A DNA stretch of 64,000 bases. It comes from Coleofasciculus sp. FACHB-1120 (lineage in GTDB: Bacteria > Cyanobacteriota > Cyanobacteriia > Cyanobacteriales > FACHB-T130). Made by a program: the position numbers and the translations under genes. Of the stretch, positions 34,654-43,509 are shown piece by piece. Location of the stretch: positions 62,001 through 126,000 of the forward strand of contig NZ_JACJTV010000009.1 in assembly GCF_014698845.1 (NCBI RefSeq). Direction: 5' to 3'. The notes under the pieces are model-generated. The model was not told where the DNA came from, did not search any database, and saw nothing but the letters and a program-made list of their open reading frames with translations. Numbering within the stretch: the stretch's first letter is position 1; each line of letters begins with the position of its first letter.

Positions 34654-36705
34654 ATGAGCGACTTCAGCCTGGTAGTTGTGGGACTGTTGACTGCTGGGAA
34701 AAACTCAACCTTGCCATCCTCAGCCGTAATGCCTCAGCCATCCGAGCGATCGCGATCGCTCGAATCAACTGAGCCTCAACCCGTTTTAAAGCATTCCGTC
34801 ACGGTTGAAGTCACGCAGCCAGAATTCTCAACCTCCAATCGCTTGACTTCTCAAACCAGTCGCTTGGAGAACCTAACCTCCCTTAAAAAGGGGGAGAATT
34901 CAGTCAAAGTCCCCCTTTTTACTAGCGTAGCGGCGCGGATGCGCGGGGATTTAGGGGACTCGATCAACGTTTTGCCACTTAACCAAAAATCGTACACAGT
35001 AGCCGCAAGCGGGGGGAATGATGGGGGTAAGGGAACGGGGAATATGACTCCCCTCGCCTTGCAGGAGAGAAGTCGGGAGAGAGGTTTGGTGGCACAAATG
35101 AGTTCTCCGAATGCCTCCCAAGAGATACCCACAGTAACTCAGCCGAACGATCCGGGCTTAGAAAATCTCGTTGACGGCGATGAATCAGACGATCCGATGA
35201 GTCAATTAACCTCAGTCGATCAACTGACAGATGTTACTCCCGCCGATTGGAGTTACCAAGCCCTAAAAAACCTGACAGAACGATATGGAGTCATCTCCGG
35301 CTACCCGGATGGCAGCTTTCGCGGCAACCGTGCCCTCAGTCGCTACGAATTTGCCGCCGCCCTCAATGCTGCTCTGGAAGCAATTTTCACGCAAACCCAA
35401 GGCATTCCTAAAGATGATTTAGCAACCCTGCAACGGCTTCAACAAGATTATGCCCCCGAACTAGCAGAATTTAAAAGTCGAGTTGATAACTTAGAAAGTC
35501 GCACAGCACAGCTCGAAAATCATCAATTTTCTACCAATACTCAACTATTCGGGCAAGCAATTATTGGCTTGCAGGGAAGCAATCAAGTAGATGTGGATTT
35601 GTTCCCCAGAGATGGGGTGCCGGAACGTTCTGGTCAGGCTCAGTTGACTCTGGCAGGTAACATTCAACTGTCTCTGGCAACCTCATTTACAGGGCAGGAT
35701 TTACTGCTGACGGGTCTTCAGGGTGGAAATCTCGCCTCTTCTGCACCCTATGTTTTCACGAATATGGGTCGGTTATCGACTGAGTTAGAAACCAACAACG
35801 ACCTGGTTTTGAGCGACCTTTCTTATCGGTTTCCCGTTACGGATAACTTCGGCATTATTGTTGGCCCGGCTGGTGTTAACCCTGCCAATACATTTCGCGG
35901 TATCAATCCTCTGGAAGGGTCGGGAGATGGTTCGATTTCCTTATTAGGTCAGCGCAACCCCATTCTGTCAATTGGCAACGGCACGGGCGGCATTGGATTT
36001 GACTGGCAAATTAACAAGCGCCTGAGTTTACAAGCCGTCTACAGTGCTGAACTTCCTAGCTTTACCAGTAATAGCAGCCAAGGGGGACTTTTTGGTGGCA
36101 GAACCAGTGCCGGTGTGCAGTTAACAATTGCACCTACGAATAATCTAGATATCGGGTTGCACTATATTTATTCACACTCCCCCGATGGTTTGCTGGGTAT
36201 CGGCACCGGGGACAATCAATTAATCTCGCCCCTGGCACCGATTATTTCGCCATCGACTTCTTTTGCTTTTAATACTCACGCCGTGGGAGCGACTTTGGCT
36301 TGGCGAGTCAATCCTAGATTGACTTTGGGAACTTGGGGCGGTTGGACTTCTTCAGATCCGGTGAATCTTTCGGGTTCTGTTGAAACTACGAATTGGATGT
36401 TATTCTCTGCGTTTCCTGACTTATTACGGCGGGGAAATTTGGGGGGAATCTTGTTGGGACAGCCGCCGAAAATTACTTCGAGTACCTTGCCAGATGGCTT
36501 CAATCTTCCCAACTTTTTGACCAATTTGAGTGGAACGCCGGGAGGGCGTCGCGACACGGCTTTGCACCTAGAACTGTTTTATCGAGCCAGATTGACGGAT
36601 AATATTTTCCTGACTCCAGGGGTATTGGTGGTTTTCAACCCCGACCACAATGCGGCAAATGACACGTTAGTCGTGGGAACGATGAGAGCAACTTTCCGGT
36701 TTTAG
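34654..36705 (+). CDS. SLH-domain OprB-type outer-membrane porin
   Basis: 683 residues. The N-terminal ~180 residues are disordered and Ser/Thr/Pro-rich. An SLH domain follows (~189-245: LTDVTPADWSYQALKNLTERYG, YPDGSFRGNRALSRYEFAAAL), then a coiled coil (~258-291), then a beta-barrel from ~300 that ends in ATFRF, the C-terminal aromatic typical of outer-membrane proteins. This is the standard cyanobacterial porin plan (SLH binds peptidoglycan; the barrel passes ions and small solutes). The start is doubtful: from ATG 34654 the signal peptide lacks basic residues, while a different-frame ATG at 34640 begins MTRIS and stops at 34658, hinting at a frameshift at the start. The disordered region contains repeat-derived sequence at 34860-35093. 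Confidence 0.92.
   Translation: MSDFSLVVVGLLTAGKNSTLPSSAVMPQPSERSRSLESTEPQPVLKHSVTVEVTQPEFSTSNRLTSQTSRLENLTSLKKGENSVKVPLFTSVAARMRGDLGDSINVLPLNQKSYTVAASGGNDGGKGTGNMTPLALQERSRERGLVAQMSSPNASQEIPTVTQPNDPGLENLVDGDESDDPMSQLTSVDQLTDVTPADWSYQALKNLTERYGVISGYPDGSFRGNRALSRYEFAAALNAALEAIFTQTQGIPKDDLATLQRLQQDYAPELAEFKSRVDNLESRTAQLENHQFSTNTQLFGQAIIGLQGSNQVDVDLFPRDGVPERSGQAQLTLAGNIQLSLATSFTGQDLLLTGLQGGNLASSAPYVFTNMGRLSTELETNNDLVLSDLSYRFPVTDNFGIIVGPAGVNPANTFRGINPLEGSGDGSISLLGQRNPILSIGNGTGGIGFDWQINKRLSLQAVYSAELPSFTSNSSQGGLFGGRTSAGVQLTIAPTNNLDIGLHYIYSHSPDGLLGIGTGDNQLISPLAPIISPSTSFAFNTHAVGATLAWRVNPRLTLGTWGGWTSSDPVNLSGSVETTNWMLFSAFPDLLRRGNLGGILLGQPPKITSSTLPDGFNLPNFLTNLSGTPGGRRDTALHLELFYRARLTDNIFLTPGVLVVFNPDHNAANDTLVVGTMRATFRF
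34885..34920. repeat. 11-bp inverted repeat inside the porin coding region
   Basis: AAAAAGGGGGA (34885-34895) is complementary to TCCCCCTTTTT (34910-34920). The surrounding 34860-34990, and CTTGCAGGAGAGAAGTC with flank to 35093, look like dispersed non-coding cyanobacterial repeats that have been read as in-frame coding sequence. Confidence 0.65.
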
Positions 36706-36781
36706 GGAAAACCGATAGGATTAAGCGCAGGACGATTGGGGGGTGGGAAAATTGGGATAACATTCTCAGGCCATTTCAAAT

Positions 36782-37314
36782 TCAAAGACTTGTGAAAGCT
36801 GCATTTTCCATTTGAATTAAATTCAAATTATTGCCGGATGATTGGGTCGTTAGCCCGTTCCAAGCCGTAGAATCACCGAAAGAAAAGCGATCGCGTTCGT
36901 TCGTTGCTGAAACCATAAGCTGCTGCACTTCCACCTCCGGCAGAATTCGTTCCCCCAGGGCGTTCTTGGGTGAAGGGGATTTGAGTGCAGCTCCCACATT
37001 GACAGCCGTTATTCCCAGCTTATAGGCAAACGAGAATAGAGATTTGATAGCAGAGAGCATCTTCGCCTGAAAAGACTGGGCTAACCGACTATTAGCTAAC
37101 TTGGTGGCGAATTGTTGTACATCTGCCAAGGTGACATTCGCCAAAGATGTACTCGTACATTCAAGCATTCAAGAAACAGCATCGCGTCCCGCAAATAATA
37201 GCGCCTTGTGTGGGGGGATAAGCCGTGAACCCACATAGCAAGCAGCTTTCCATCCTCAGTTGAGAGAACTATTGGAGAATCAGGGACTTTTTCTAGGGAG
37301 ACACTCATGTACAT
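36782..37314 (-). pseudogene. Tyrosine recombinase/integrase remnant (N-terminal core-binding domain)
   Basis: Two overlapping frames together give the SAM-like core-binding domain of an XerC/D-type recombinase: HGLSPHTRRYYLRDAMLFLECLNV in the first (37314 to about 37155) and NVTLADVQQFATKLANSRL with KMLSAIKSLFSFAYKLGI in the second (from about 37150). A frameshift in the GAATGCTTGAATGTACGAGTAC region separates them. Similarity continues to PEVEVQQLMVSATNERDR (about 36887) and then stops; the catalytic domain with the Arg, His and Tyr residues is missing. The gene is therefore both frameshifted and 3'-truncated. A lox-like inverted repeat sits just upstream at 37336. Confidence 0.85.
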
Positions 37315-37335
37315 TCCGGTACGTGGAGGTACATA

Positions 37336-37367
37336 AATGTACGCTAAATGTTCGTTTAGCGTACATT
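37336..37367. repeat. 13-bp inverted repeat with 6-bp spacer next to the integrase remnant
   Basis: AATGTACGCTAAA (37336-37348), spacer TGTTCG, TTTAGCGTACATT (37355-37367): perfect arms. Further GTACAT/GGTAC copies flank it (37308-37335). The geometry is like a tyrosine-recombinase core site, or an operator of the integrase gene. Confidence 0.8.
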
Positions 37368-37500
37368 AATACATACCAGAAAAACCCAAATTTTTAGGGA
37401 ATTGGTAATTGTTGCCGCGAAAGTGCGGTTAGGCGACAAGCATCCATCACCCTCAAAACTTCAACTCAGAGCAAGGTAACACTTTTTTCAGATATCAAGA

Positions 37501-37532
37501 GGCTCAAACCCGGGATTCATGAGGGTTGAGCC
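37501..37532. repeat. Stem-loop downstream of the trypsin-like protease gene
   Basis: GGCTCAA-A-CCC pairs with GGGTTGAGCC (one bulged A) across a short loop. No T run follows on the minus strand, so terminator function is doubtful. The rest of 37315-37608 holds no gene I can support. Confidence 0.5.
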
Positions 37533-37608
37533 TTTGGCAACTTACGGAAAGTCTAATCCTGGTTTGAACCCTGCCTACCGGATATCTAGGCTACTGATAG
37601 CGCATCTT

Positions 37609-38640
37609 TTAGCTGTTGTCCTGCCTTTTGCGAGTCCAACCCATAGTAGCGCCGAGCGCACCTAGTGTTATTAATGCCAACCCTGACGAAGGTTCCGGGA
37701 CACTAGCGAATTCACCGCCCAGCTGTTCGATAAATGGACGATGCTCTTGAGTTCCCGTCCACCAAGAGATGTCGCCATATTCGCTGGTTAAAGTCGTTCC
37801 ACCAGAGAGGACTCCGGCAATCAGCCATTCATCATTGAAGTTCACCAAAAGCGGACTGCCACTGTCACCGGGGGCTGTAGTTCCTTCGTTTGTTAGGGGC
37901 AAAGCGCTACTGCCGAAGGCGACCATAGTATTATTCTCAGCTGTTCCATTGTCAAAATCTGTGGAGAAGATGTTAGAAGTATCCGGAATGATAATTCCAT
38001 CTTGACTAGCAGCATTGTCATCTCTGGCATAAAAGCTAGAAAACCCAACTTCGTCTGCCGCGTCATTAAGTGCAGCACCATTAAACAGATCGATCACATT
38101 CTCCGCTCCCCAGCGTAAGCCATCTCTTGTAAATTGATGCCCGACACTCCCCACACCGTTCAACCCAAAACCCACTGTAGTCGCCATCGAGCCAACTAAA
38201 CTGCTGACATCATCAAGAAACCGCAACGGGGTGATGAACTCCGGAGAGGCAGAGGAAAGTTCTAGTATCGCAACATCTGTACCATCCAACAGGTCGTTGG
38301 TCGCATCGATTTCAAAAATGTTAGTGACTGAAATCTCTTCGATTAAAGTGTTTAGTGGGTTGCTATCGCGGAACCGAACCGCCACATTACCCGCCTCTTC
38401 ACCAAAAATGCAATGCTGTGCAGTGATTACATAAAATTCCGCCATCAGTGCGCCGCTACAAAGACCGCCGCCGATGAAAATCTCAGTGACCGATGTAAAC
38501 GGTGCACCTAGCATCCGAGCCGTCTCCGCTCCAGCGGTGTCATTGATCACTATAGCTTGCGCGGATGGCTCAATTGGTTGAAGTGCTACCACCCCTGTCA
38601 ACGTGCAGAATGCTATCTGGCTTAGATTAGACCATTTCAT
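37609..38640 (-). CDS. Trypsin-like serine protease with PEP-CTERM anchor
   Basis: 343 residues. A signal peptide (to about AQA, residue 29) is followed by an S1 protease domain with the complete triad: His76 in TAQHC, Asp122 in GTDVAILEL and Ser260 in APGDSGSPLL. The C-terminus, VPEPSSGLALITLGALGA followed by WTRKRQ, is a PEP-CTERM sorting signal (PEP motif, hydrophobic helix, basic tail), so the protein is processed at the cell surface by an exosortase, usually in bacteria making exopolysaccharide. The substrate could be an exported protein. ATG start at 38640; no exosortase gene is in the window. Upstream is a 536-base gap without a gene. Confidence 0.93.
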   Translation of the reverse strand: MKWSNLSQIAFCTLTGVVALQPIEPSAQAIVINDTAGAETARMLGAPFTSVTEIFIGGGLCSGALMAEFYVITAQHCIFGEEAGNVAVRFRDSNPLNTLIEEISVTNIFEIDATNDLLDGTDVAILELSSASPEFITPLRFLDDVSSLVGSMATTVGFGLNGVGSVGHQFTRDGLRWGAENVIDLFNGAALNDAADEVGFSSFYARDDNAASQDGIIIPDTSNIFSTDFDNGTAENNTMVAFGSSALPLTNEGTTAPGDSGSPLLVNFNDEWLIAGVLSGGTTLTSEYGDISWWTGTQEHRPFIEQLGGEFASVPEPSSGLALITLGALGATMGWTRKRQDNS

Positions 38641-39177
38641 TACTTAAATTCCTCAATTTATGGTCTTTAATATATTACTTATTACTGCCCTGCACCTTAA
38701 TCAAAGGTTATTGTTGAGCCATGCTAGCTGCTAAAGTAGCAACATTTTTATCAATATGACTGAAGAAAAACTGTATCGTCTCATACCGATTCCTGCCAAA
38801 AAACAGCTTTACTCTGAGCGATAGCTTCATCCTATCGAATGCTTGTGAGAACACATCAAGTACAAATTAGCTTGGAAACATTGCACAACTTGAGATGAAT
38901 TAAGACGAAAGTTAAAACCTGTTCAAGGGTTCCCGAAAAGCAGCAGTGCTTGCTTCTATTTGTGGATGGGATTACATCATCTCCGCTTTATTAAGTACAA
39001 CTTCATAGAGAATTGGTATAAGAGCGAAAAAGCTCTGATAAATGAATTAACCCGTTGCGGTTTCGGCAAATTTCGCCAGTATATGTGATTGAGTGAGGCA
39101 CAAACTGGCGGAAGCTTTGCTTTACCATTGATGCGATCGCTCTATTTTTTGGTTCACACTGATGGGAAAGAATATTT
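38641..39177. other. Gene-free intergenic region
   Basis: 536 bases upstream of two divergent genes. I see no convincing ORF, RNA gene or repeat; a HIP1-like octamer is at 39133. It should hold both promoters. Confidence 0.4.
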
Positions 39178-40266
39178 ATGCGATCGCTATCTTCAAAAAC
39201 TCAGCTGAGCTTGAGCTTACTGATTAGCAGTAGTTTAACCGCTACGATCGTTGGCTTGGGAGCAAATGGTGCTTTTGCCCAAGTAACCATTAACAGTACT
39301 GGCACAGTCACGGGTACCTTTACCCTTCCCCCTGCCAACCCAAATTTCAACCAAAGCACGACGAGAGTTGATACTAATGCCGCAGGGCAATATTTCCGCA
39401 ACGGCGTCCTCGTCTACACTGCACCCAACCCTGGCTATGTGGGAACCAAAGCGGATGGCACTCATTATGTAGACTTTCGCGGTATTCCCGTTGTCTCTAC
39501 GAATGGAACCATTACCTCTCCGGTTCTGACTAGCGGTAACCTTCAACCCAAAAAGCAAACTGGCCAAGAAGGAACCACCTTATTTGGAACAATTCAGGAT
39601 GAATTTGTCGCCAGAGGCTTCTGGGAAGGCGTTGTCACCGATCCAAAAACCGGGCAACAGTATCAAGGTGTATTTGAAATTAGGGGTCAAGGGCCTAGAT
39701 ATAGTGATGCCAATGGAGGCACCAGTCCCACGGTATTTGATTTTGGATCTGAATACAATTTCGGCAACAACTTGCCCCCTACTGTACCAAAACCCCTTCC
39801 TAGTTTTACTATCCCTGCCGGTGGTATGCCGGTGAAATTACAGGTAAAAGTGCCTGCGGATGCCGTCTTGGTTAGTCCAACACCAGCGCCAGCGCCAGCA
39901 CCAGCGCCAGCGCCAGCACCAACACCCGCACCCGCACCTACATCTTCCTCAACACCAACGCCAGCGCCAGCACCCGCCCCAGCACCCATCAGCAGTGGCG
40001 GTAGTCCAGCAAGTAGTCCAGCGAGTGGAGGAACCCCATCCCCATCCGGGACAAATGTGCCACCCTCACTCTTCAGCCGCAATGACTCTACTGTAGTCAA
40101 TCATGTGGTCTTAGATTCCACGGCAGCTGCAACCAGTTGTACGCCCAAGTCAGACAGCAACTCAACAAATGTCTCATCTTCTGTCAACGAACAGACGGCA
40201 GAATGCGCCGAGTTGACGACATCTGAGCAACCCATTGGACCTCGGAGTCGAGTGCTGCTGCGTTAA
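39178..40266 (+). CDS. Exported protein with Ala-Pro repeat linker
   Basis: 362 residues; not recognised. The N-terminus (LSLSLLISSSLTATIVGLGANGAFA-Q) is a clear signal peptide with cleavage near residue 34. The mature part (35-230) is beta-rich, with no cysteine and the phrase DEFVARGFWEGVVTDPKTGQ. Residues ~235-280 are a PAPAPAPAPTPAPAP linker encoded by a CCAGCG/CCAGCA hexamer repeat (39880-39990), a likely hypervariable microsatellite; a Ser/Thr-rich tail with three cysteines follows. The linker suggests a surface or periplasmic location reaching through the cell wall. The start codon overlaps a HIP1 octamer. Confidence 0.82.
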   Translation: MRSLSSKTQLSLSLLISSSLTATIVGLGANGAFAQVTINSTGTVTGTFTLPPANPNFNQSTTRVDTNAAGQYFRNGVLVYTAPNPGYVGTKADGTHYVDFRGIPVVSTNGTITSPVLTSGNLQPKKQTGQEGTTLFGTIQDEFVARGFWEGVVTDPKTGQQYQGVFEIRGQGPRYSDANGGTSPTVFDFGSEYNFGNNLPPTVPKPLPSFTIPAGGMPVKLQVKVPADAVLVSPTPAPAPAPAPAPAPTPAPAPTSSSTPTPAPAPAPAPISSGGSPASSPASGGTPSPSGTNVPPSLFSRNDSTVVNHVVLDSTAAATSCTPKSDSNSTNVSSSVNEQTAECAELTTSEQPIGPRSRVLLR

Positions 40267-40308
40267 AAAAGGAACGTAGATTAAATAACTTATATTCATT
40301 CACGTTCT

Positions 40309-40338
40309 GTAGGGGCATGGCAATCAAAAAGCCCCTAC
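40309..40338. repeat. Decayed copy 3 of the palindromic repeat family
   Basis: GTAGGGGCATGGCAAT is followed by CAAAAA and GCCCCTAC; the outer 8 bp still pair but the inner right arm is replaced, compared with the copies at 15757 and 31439. It lies 42 bases past the exported-protein stop codon. Confidence 0.7.
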
Positions 40339-40470
40339 GCAAAAATAGGAGGTTTTAATCAATCCACGATCCGGAGGGTCTGTCAAGGTTAAGTTGAGGA
40401 GTAGGTTCACAGCTAACCTACAAAGCGTTAAAACATAATTGACTAAATGCTTCTAGCCAGTACAGACTCA

Positions 40471-42159
40471 TCAATTGGCTAGAAGTGGAGAAGGCGTCAC
40501 GCGCCACAATTGCTCTAGGCGATTTGCTGGCATCGTCAAATACAAAATATCGCCAGCACTGAGGTAAGTTTCCAAAACATCCCAGCCATGGATTGTTTGG
40601 CAATGGGTTTCGATATACAAAGGTACAAAGTCGGCGTCCATTGCCGATTCTTGAACGCGCTTGCCACAAAATGGATGCCCTGGTGTAATCATGGTGGCTA
40701 AGGCGATCCAGAGACTGTCGCCGGTTATCCCATTGCCTAAAATTCGTCCTCCTAAAGCTGCTGCTGCGAAGGAAGGTGCGGCTAATTCAGTCGGACTCAG
40801 CACGGCATCAAATTCAAATACCTTTTGCGCTTGGGACGCAAAGTGGGGGTCTTGATTTCGCACTACGACGGCTAACTTTGGTGCAGTCCCTTTGGCACTG
40901 AGGGCAATCTCTAAATTCGCCATATCGTCGCTGGTGACAGCTAAGAGGGCATCTGCTTTTTCCACATTGGCAGCTTTTAGGGTGGCAGATAAACTGGCAT
41001 CTCCTTGAATGATTGGCACTTTCAAAGCGCGGACGGTGTTGAGAAAGCGATTGTTAGCGTCGCGTTCGATGACAACTACCTCATGTCCGTGGGTATGGAG
41101 TTGGTTGACGATTTGAACTCCGATACCACCAAGTCCGCACACAATGTAGTGATTTCGCGCTGGAACCCGTGCAGCGTCCCAAAATTGTTTGAATCGGGTG
41201 CCTAAAACAAAATCGTTGAGGAGAGCATAGCAAATCCCAATTACACCGGCACCGACGAGCATCATCATTGCGGTAAAGATTTTAATGCTGTTGGGTGCGT
41301 GTTCTGCGACTTTCTCATTACCACCGGCACCCGTAATCATGCCAACCGAAAAATAAAGGGAGTCAACGACAGAAATCTTTGCATCGACACACACATAAGT
41401 CAGGGTGGCAATAAAAATAGTGATCAGGAGGACTAGGGTAACAACTGCTATCGGTTGACCGTATTGCGGAAACTGTTGGAAGTTGGTCAGGACTTTAAAT
41501 AGTTTCGGAAGTACGGGTTTGCGGGAGGTGCGGACGCTGGGTTGGGTGCCAACAATTAAGCGATCGCCTATTTGCAACTTTTTCCCATACACGACGGCAG
41601 AAATGAGATCTATCTGACCGTCCACCGGCAAATAGTAAATCAGCATCCGAGAACGGTCTTCCCACATATCACTTAACTGGCAACCGATCCAAGGATGCAT
41701 TTCATGGATATATTCTTCGTGGATCGGCCAAGTTTGGTTAAACAGCCGCAACTGTCCGATCGCTCGACTTCCCAAGGCGGCAAAGGCAAATACGGGTGCT
41801 GCTAGGGCAGCAACGCTCATGGTGACGTGATCGGCAAGCGTCTGGTTGAGGCGATCGCCCAAGCTCGTATTAAACAACCGATTGATAATCCGAATCCGAG
41901 GATTGAGAACTCGTGCCTGGGTGAGAATCGCTAAGTTCAGCGCCTCGTCTTCCCCAGCCAGCACTAACGTTTGGGCTTCCTGAATCCCCGCTGCTTTTAG
42001 GGTAGAAGCTGCCCGTAATTCTCCAATTACGACATCATAATCTTCACCCGGAATCGATTCGGCATGGATGCCAATCACGCTGGCTCCCTGCTGTCTTAGC
42101 AAGCAAAATATTTTATACCCAGTCAGACCTAAGCCACAGACAATAATTTTGGGTTTCAT
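40471..42159 (-). CDS. Two-RCK potassium-channel-like protein with unusual pore loop
   Basis: 562 residues. A TrkA-N/RCK domain (~4-208; GLGLTG at 9-14) is followed by TM1 (~236-256), a pore loop, TM2 (~291-320) and a second RCK domain (~338-550; GLGGIG at 342-347). In known K+ channels the filter is TVGYGD; here the loop reads SVGMITGAGGNEKV, with no aromatic and with AGGNE, closer in feel to the ADAGN-type filter of CASTOR/POLLUX channels. RCK domains bind nucleotides or Ca2+ and gate the pore. Ion selectivity is therefore open (K+, Na+ or other). A 600-base gene-free region is upstream. Confidence 0.9.
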   Translation of the reverse strand: MKPKIIVCGLGLTGYKIFCLLRQQGASVIGIHAESIPGEDYDVVIGELRAASTLKAAGIQEAQTLVLAGEDEALNLAILTQARVLNPRIRIINRLFNTSLGDRLNQTLADHVTMSVAALAAPVFAFAALGSRAIGQLRLFNQTWPIHEEYIHEMHPWIGCQLSDMWEDRSRMLIYYLPVDGQIDLISAVVYGKKLQIGDRLIVGTQPSVRTSRKPVLPKLFKVLTNFQQFPQYGQPIAVVTLVLLITIFIATLTYVCVDAKISVVDSLYFSVGMITGAGGNEKVAEHAPNSIKIFTAMMMLVGAGVIGICYALLNDFVLGTRFKQFWDAARVPARNHYIVCGLGGIGVQIVNQLHTHGHEVVVIERDANNRFLNTVRALKVPIIQGDASLSATLKAANVEKADALLAVTSDDMANLEIALSAKGTAPKLAVVVRNQDPHFASQAQKVFEFDAVLSPTELAAPSFAAAALGGRILGNGITGDSLWIALATMITPGHPFCGKRVQESAMDADFVPLYIETHCQTIHGWDVLETYLSAGDILYLTMPANRLEQLWRVTPSPLLAN

Positions 42160-42762
42160 CCCGCCTAATCACTGCCTAAATATTCGTGCAATTGAATATT
42201 CTTACTGAGTTCCGCTCCAAGGACTGTAGCCATATACACCGCCAAGACATTGCTTGTCTTCAGGCGGTCGGAACGATCGCTGAATACACCATGCAGGCGA
42301 TCGCGCGGTAAAATCCTTTAGATTTTGCACCAAATTACGATAACTCCCCTAGAAAATCCACCCAAAAATCGATTTCTTAGTAGGTTTTGAGGCTAATTGA
42401 GAATAGTGCAAGATGTCAAACTCACTTCTTTTTTGCGTTGTTGCGTGTGCGGATTGCTAGGTGCTGCTACGTGTTTTTTTCGGCTTCTCCTTGGAAACTT
42501 TAGAGCTTGTGGCTACTTGTGGGTTAGTTTCAAGAACAGGTCTGCCCTTTGGGAGAATTAGCAAACAGGTTGATTAGGTTATCATGTTAGTCATCCACAC
42601 TTGGCTCGTTGCGTCGGAGTCAAGGTCCTCTAATTAGTGGGTATCAAAGGGTGTATCTTCCCTATTTAGATATTGAGTCATTAAAATTAAATAGACTTTA
42701 AAGCCTGAGTCTAGCTTCCAAAAATATGTTTAAAATCAATTATAAAAAAATCTGTTAAATCA
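42160..42762. other. Gene-free region with a bulged hairpin
   Basis: 600 bases. A hairpin at 42238-42268 has ACCGCC paired with GGCGGT and AAGACA with TGTCTT, a TTGCT loop and a 2-base bulge. No T run follows. I found no ORF of any merit; promoters for the channel gene (-) and the DCC gene (+) must lie here. Confidence 0.5.
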
Positions 42763-43179
42763 ATGAATTACCATGTAATTTACGACGGCAACTGTAATCT
42801 CTGCGTCTCTCTCGTGCAACTGCTGGAAAATTTAGATCGGGGACAGATGTTTCAGTACATCCCGATGCAAGATCCAGAAGCTCTCAAACACTTTGGAATT
42901 ACCTCCCAAGATTGTGAAATGGGAATGATTTTGATTAATGCCGATACGCCTGAGAAACGTTGGCAGGGAAGTGATGCGGCAGAAGAAATTGGGCGATTAT
43001 TGCCAATGGGCAGCGTATTTGTGGATGCATATCGAGCTTTACCGGGGGTGAAGTGGATGGGCGATCGCACTTACGAACAAATCCGCGATAACCGTTACAC
43101 CATCTTTGGCAAACGTTCTTCTACTTATCAATCTACTTACCCAGCGAGTTTTTGTTCTACAGGATGCGTTACGGAATAA
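42763..43179 (+). CDS. DCC family thiol-disulfide oxidoreductase-like protein (DUF393)
   Basis: 138 residues. The family motif DGNCNLC (Cys11 and Cys14) follows the first strand, giving a thioredoxin-like fold. The C-terminus holds two further cysteines, SFCSTGCVTE. These small proteins are predicted to exchange thiols and disulfides; the substrate is unknown. The ATG at 42763 begins directly at the conserved N-terminus in an AT-rich leader. A possible terminator lies at 43355. Its genomic neighbours do not suggest a partner. Confidence 0.9.
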   Translation: MNYHVIYDGNCNLCVSLVQLLENLDRGQMFQYIPMQDPEALKHFGITSQDCEMGMILINADTPEKRWQGSDAAEEIGRLLPMGSVFVDAYRALPGVKWMGDRTYEQIRDNRYTIFGKRSSTYQSTYPASFCSTGCVTE

Positions 43180-43354
43180 GAACTCACCAAAACATTTGGT
43201 AGAAAACTGAAAGCGATCGCCCAAACAAGGCAACATCCTAAAAGTAGAGGTGCAGCATTGGGATACTCTCGCCAAAGCTTTCCTTCCCCAGGTAGACGCT
43301 AGGCAGTAGTTTTCGTTTTTAAAATAATAGTTAGCTGTCGCTGTCCTGTTGCGA

Positions 43355-43383
43355 CAAGTCGCCATCTTTTAAGCGGCGACTTG
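43355..43383 (+). terminator. Hairpin 175 bases after the DCC gene
   Basis: CAAGTCGCC (43355-43363) pairs with GGCGACTTG (43375-43383), followed by GTTTTGC. A short T run makes it a moderate terminator candidate. 43180-43509 holds nothing else I can support. Confidence 0.6.
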
Positions 43384-43509
43384 GTTTTGCAATTGCTGCC
43401 TTGGGGCGGTCATTTAAAAAGGGCGAGAAAAAACTTTATCAAGGTTTGATCGGGGGGTTATCTACTGCTGTAGCGACTAGCTGCGAAGTAGATTTAGGAG
43501 ATTCGGGCA

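Noticed and set aside
39687-40100. Gly/Ala-repeat frame opposite the Ala-Pro protein
   Set aside because: Antisense of the CCAGCG repeat; only a reflection of the microsatellite.
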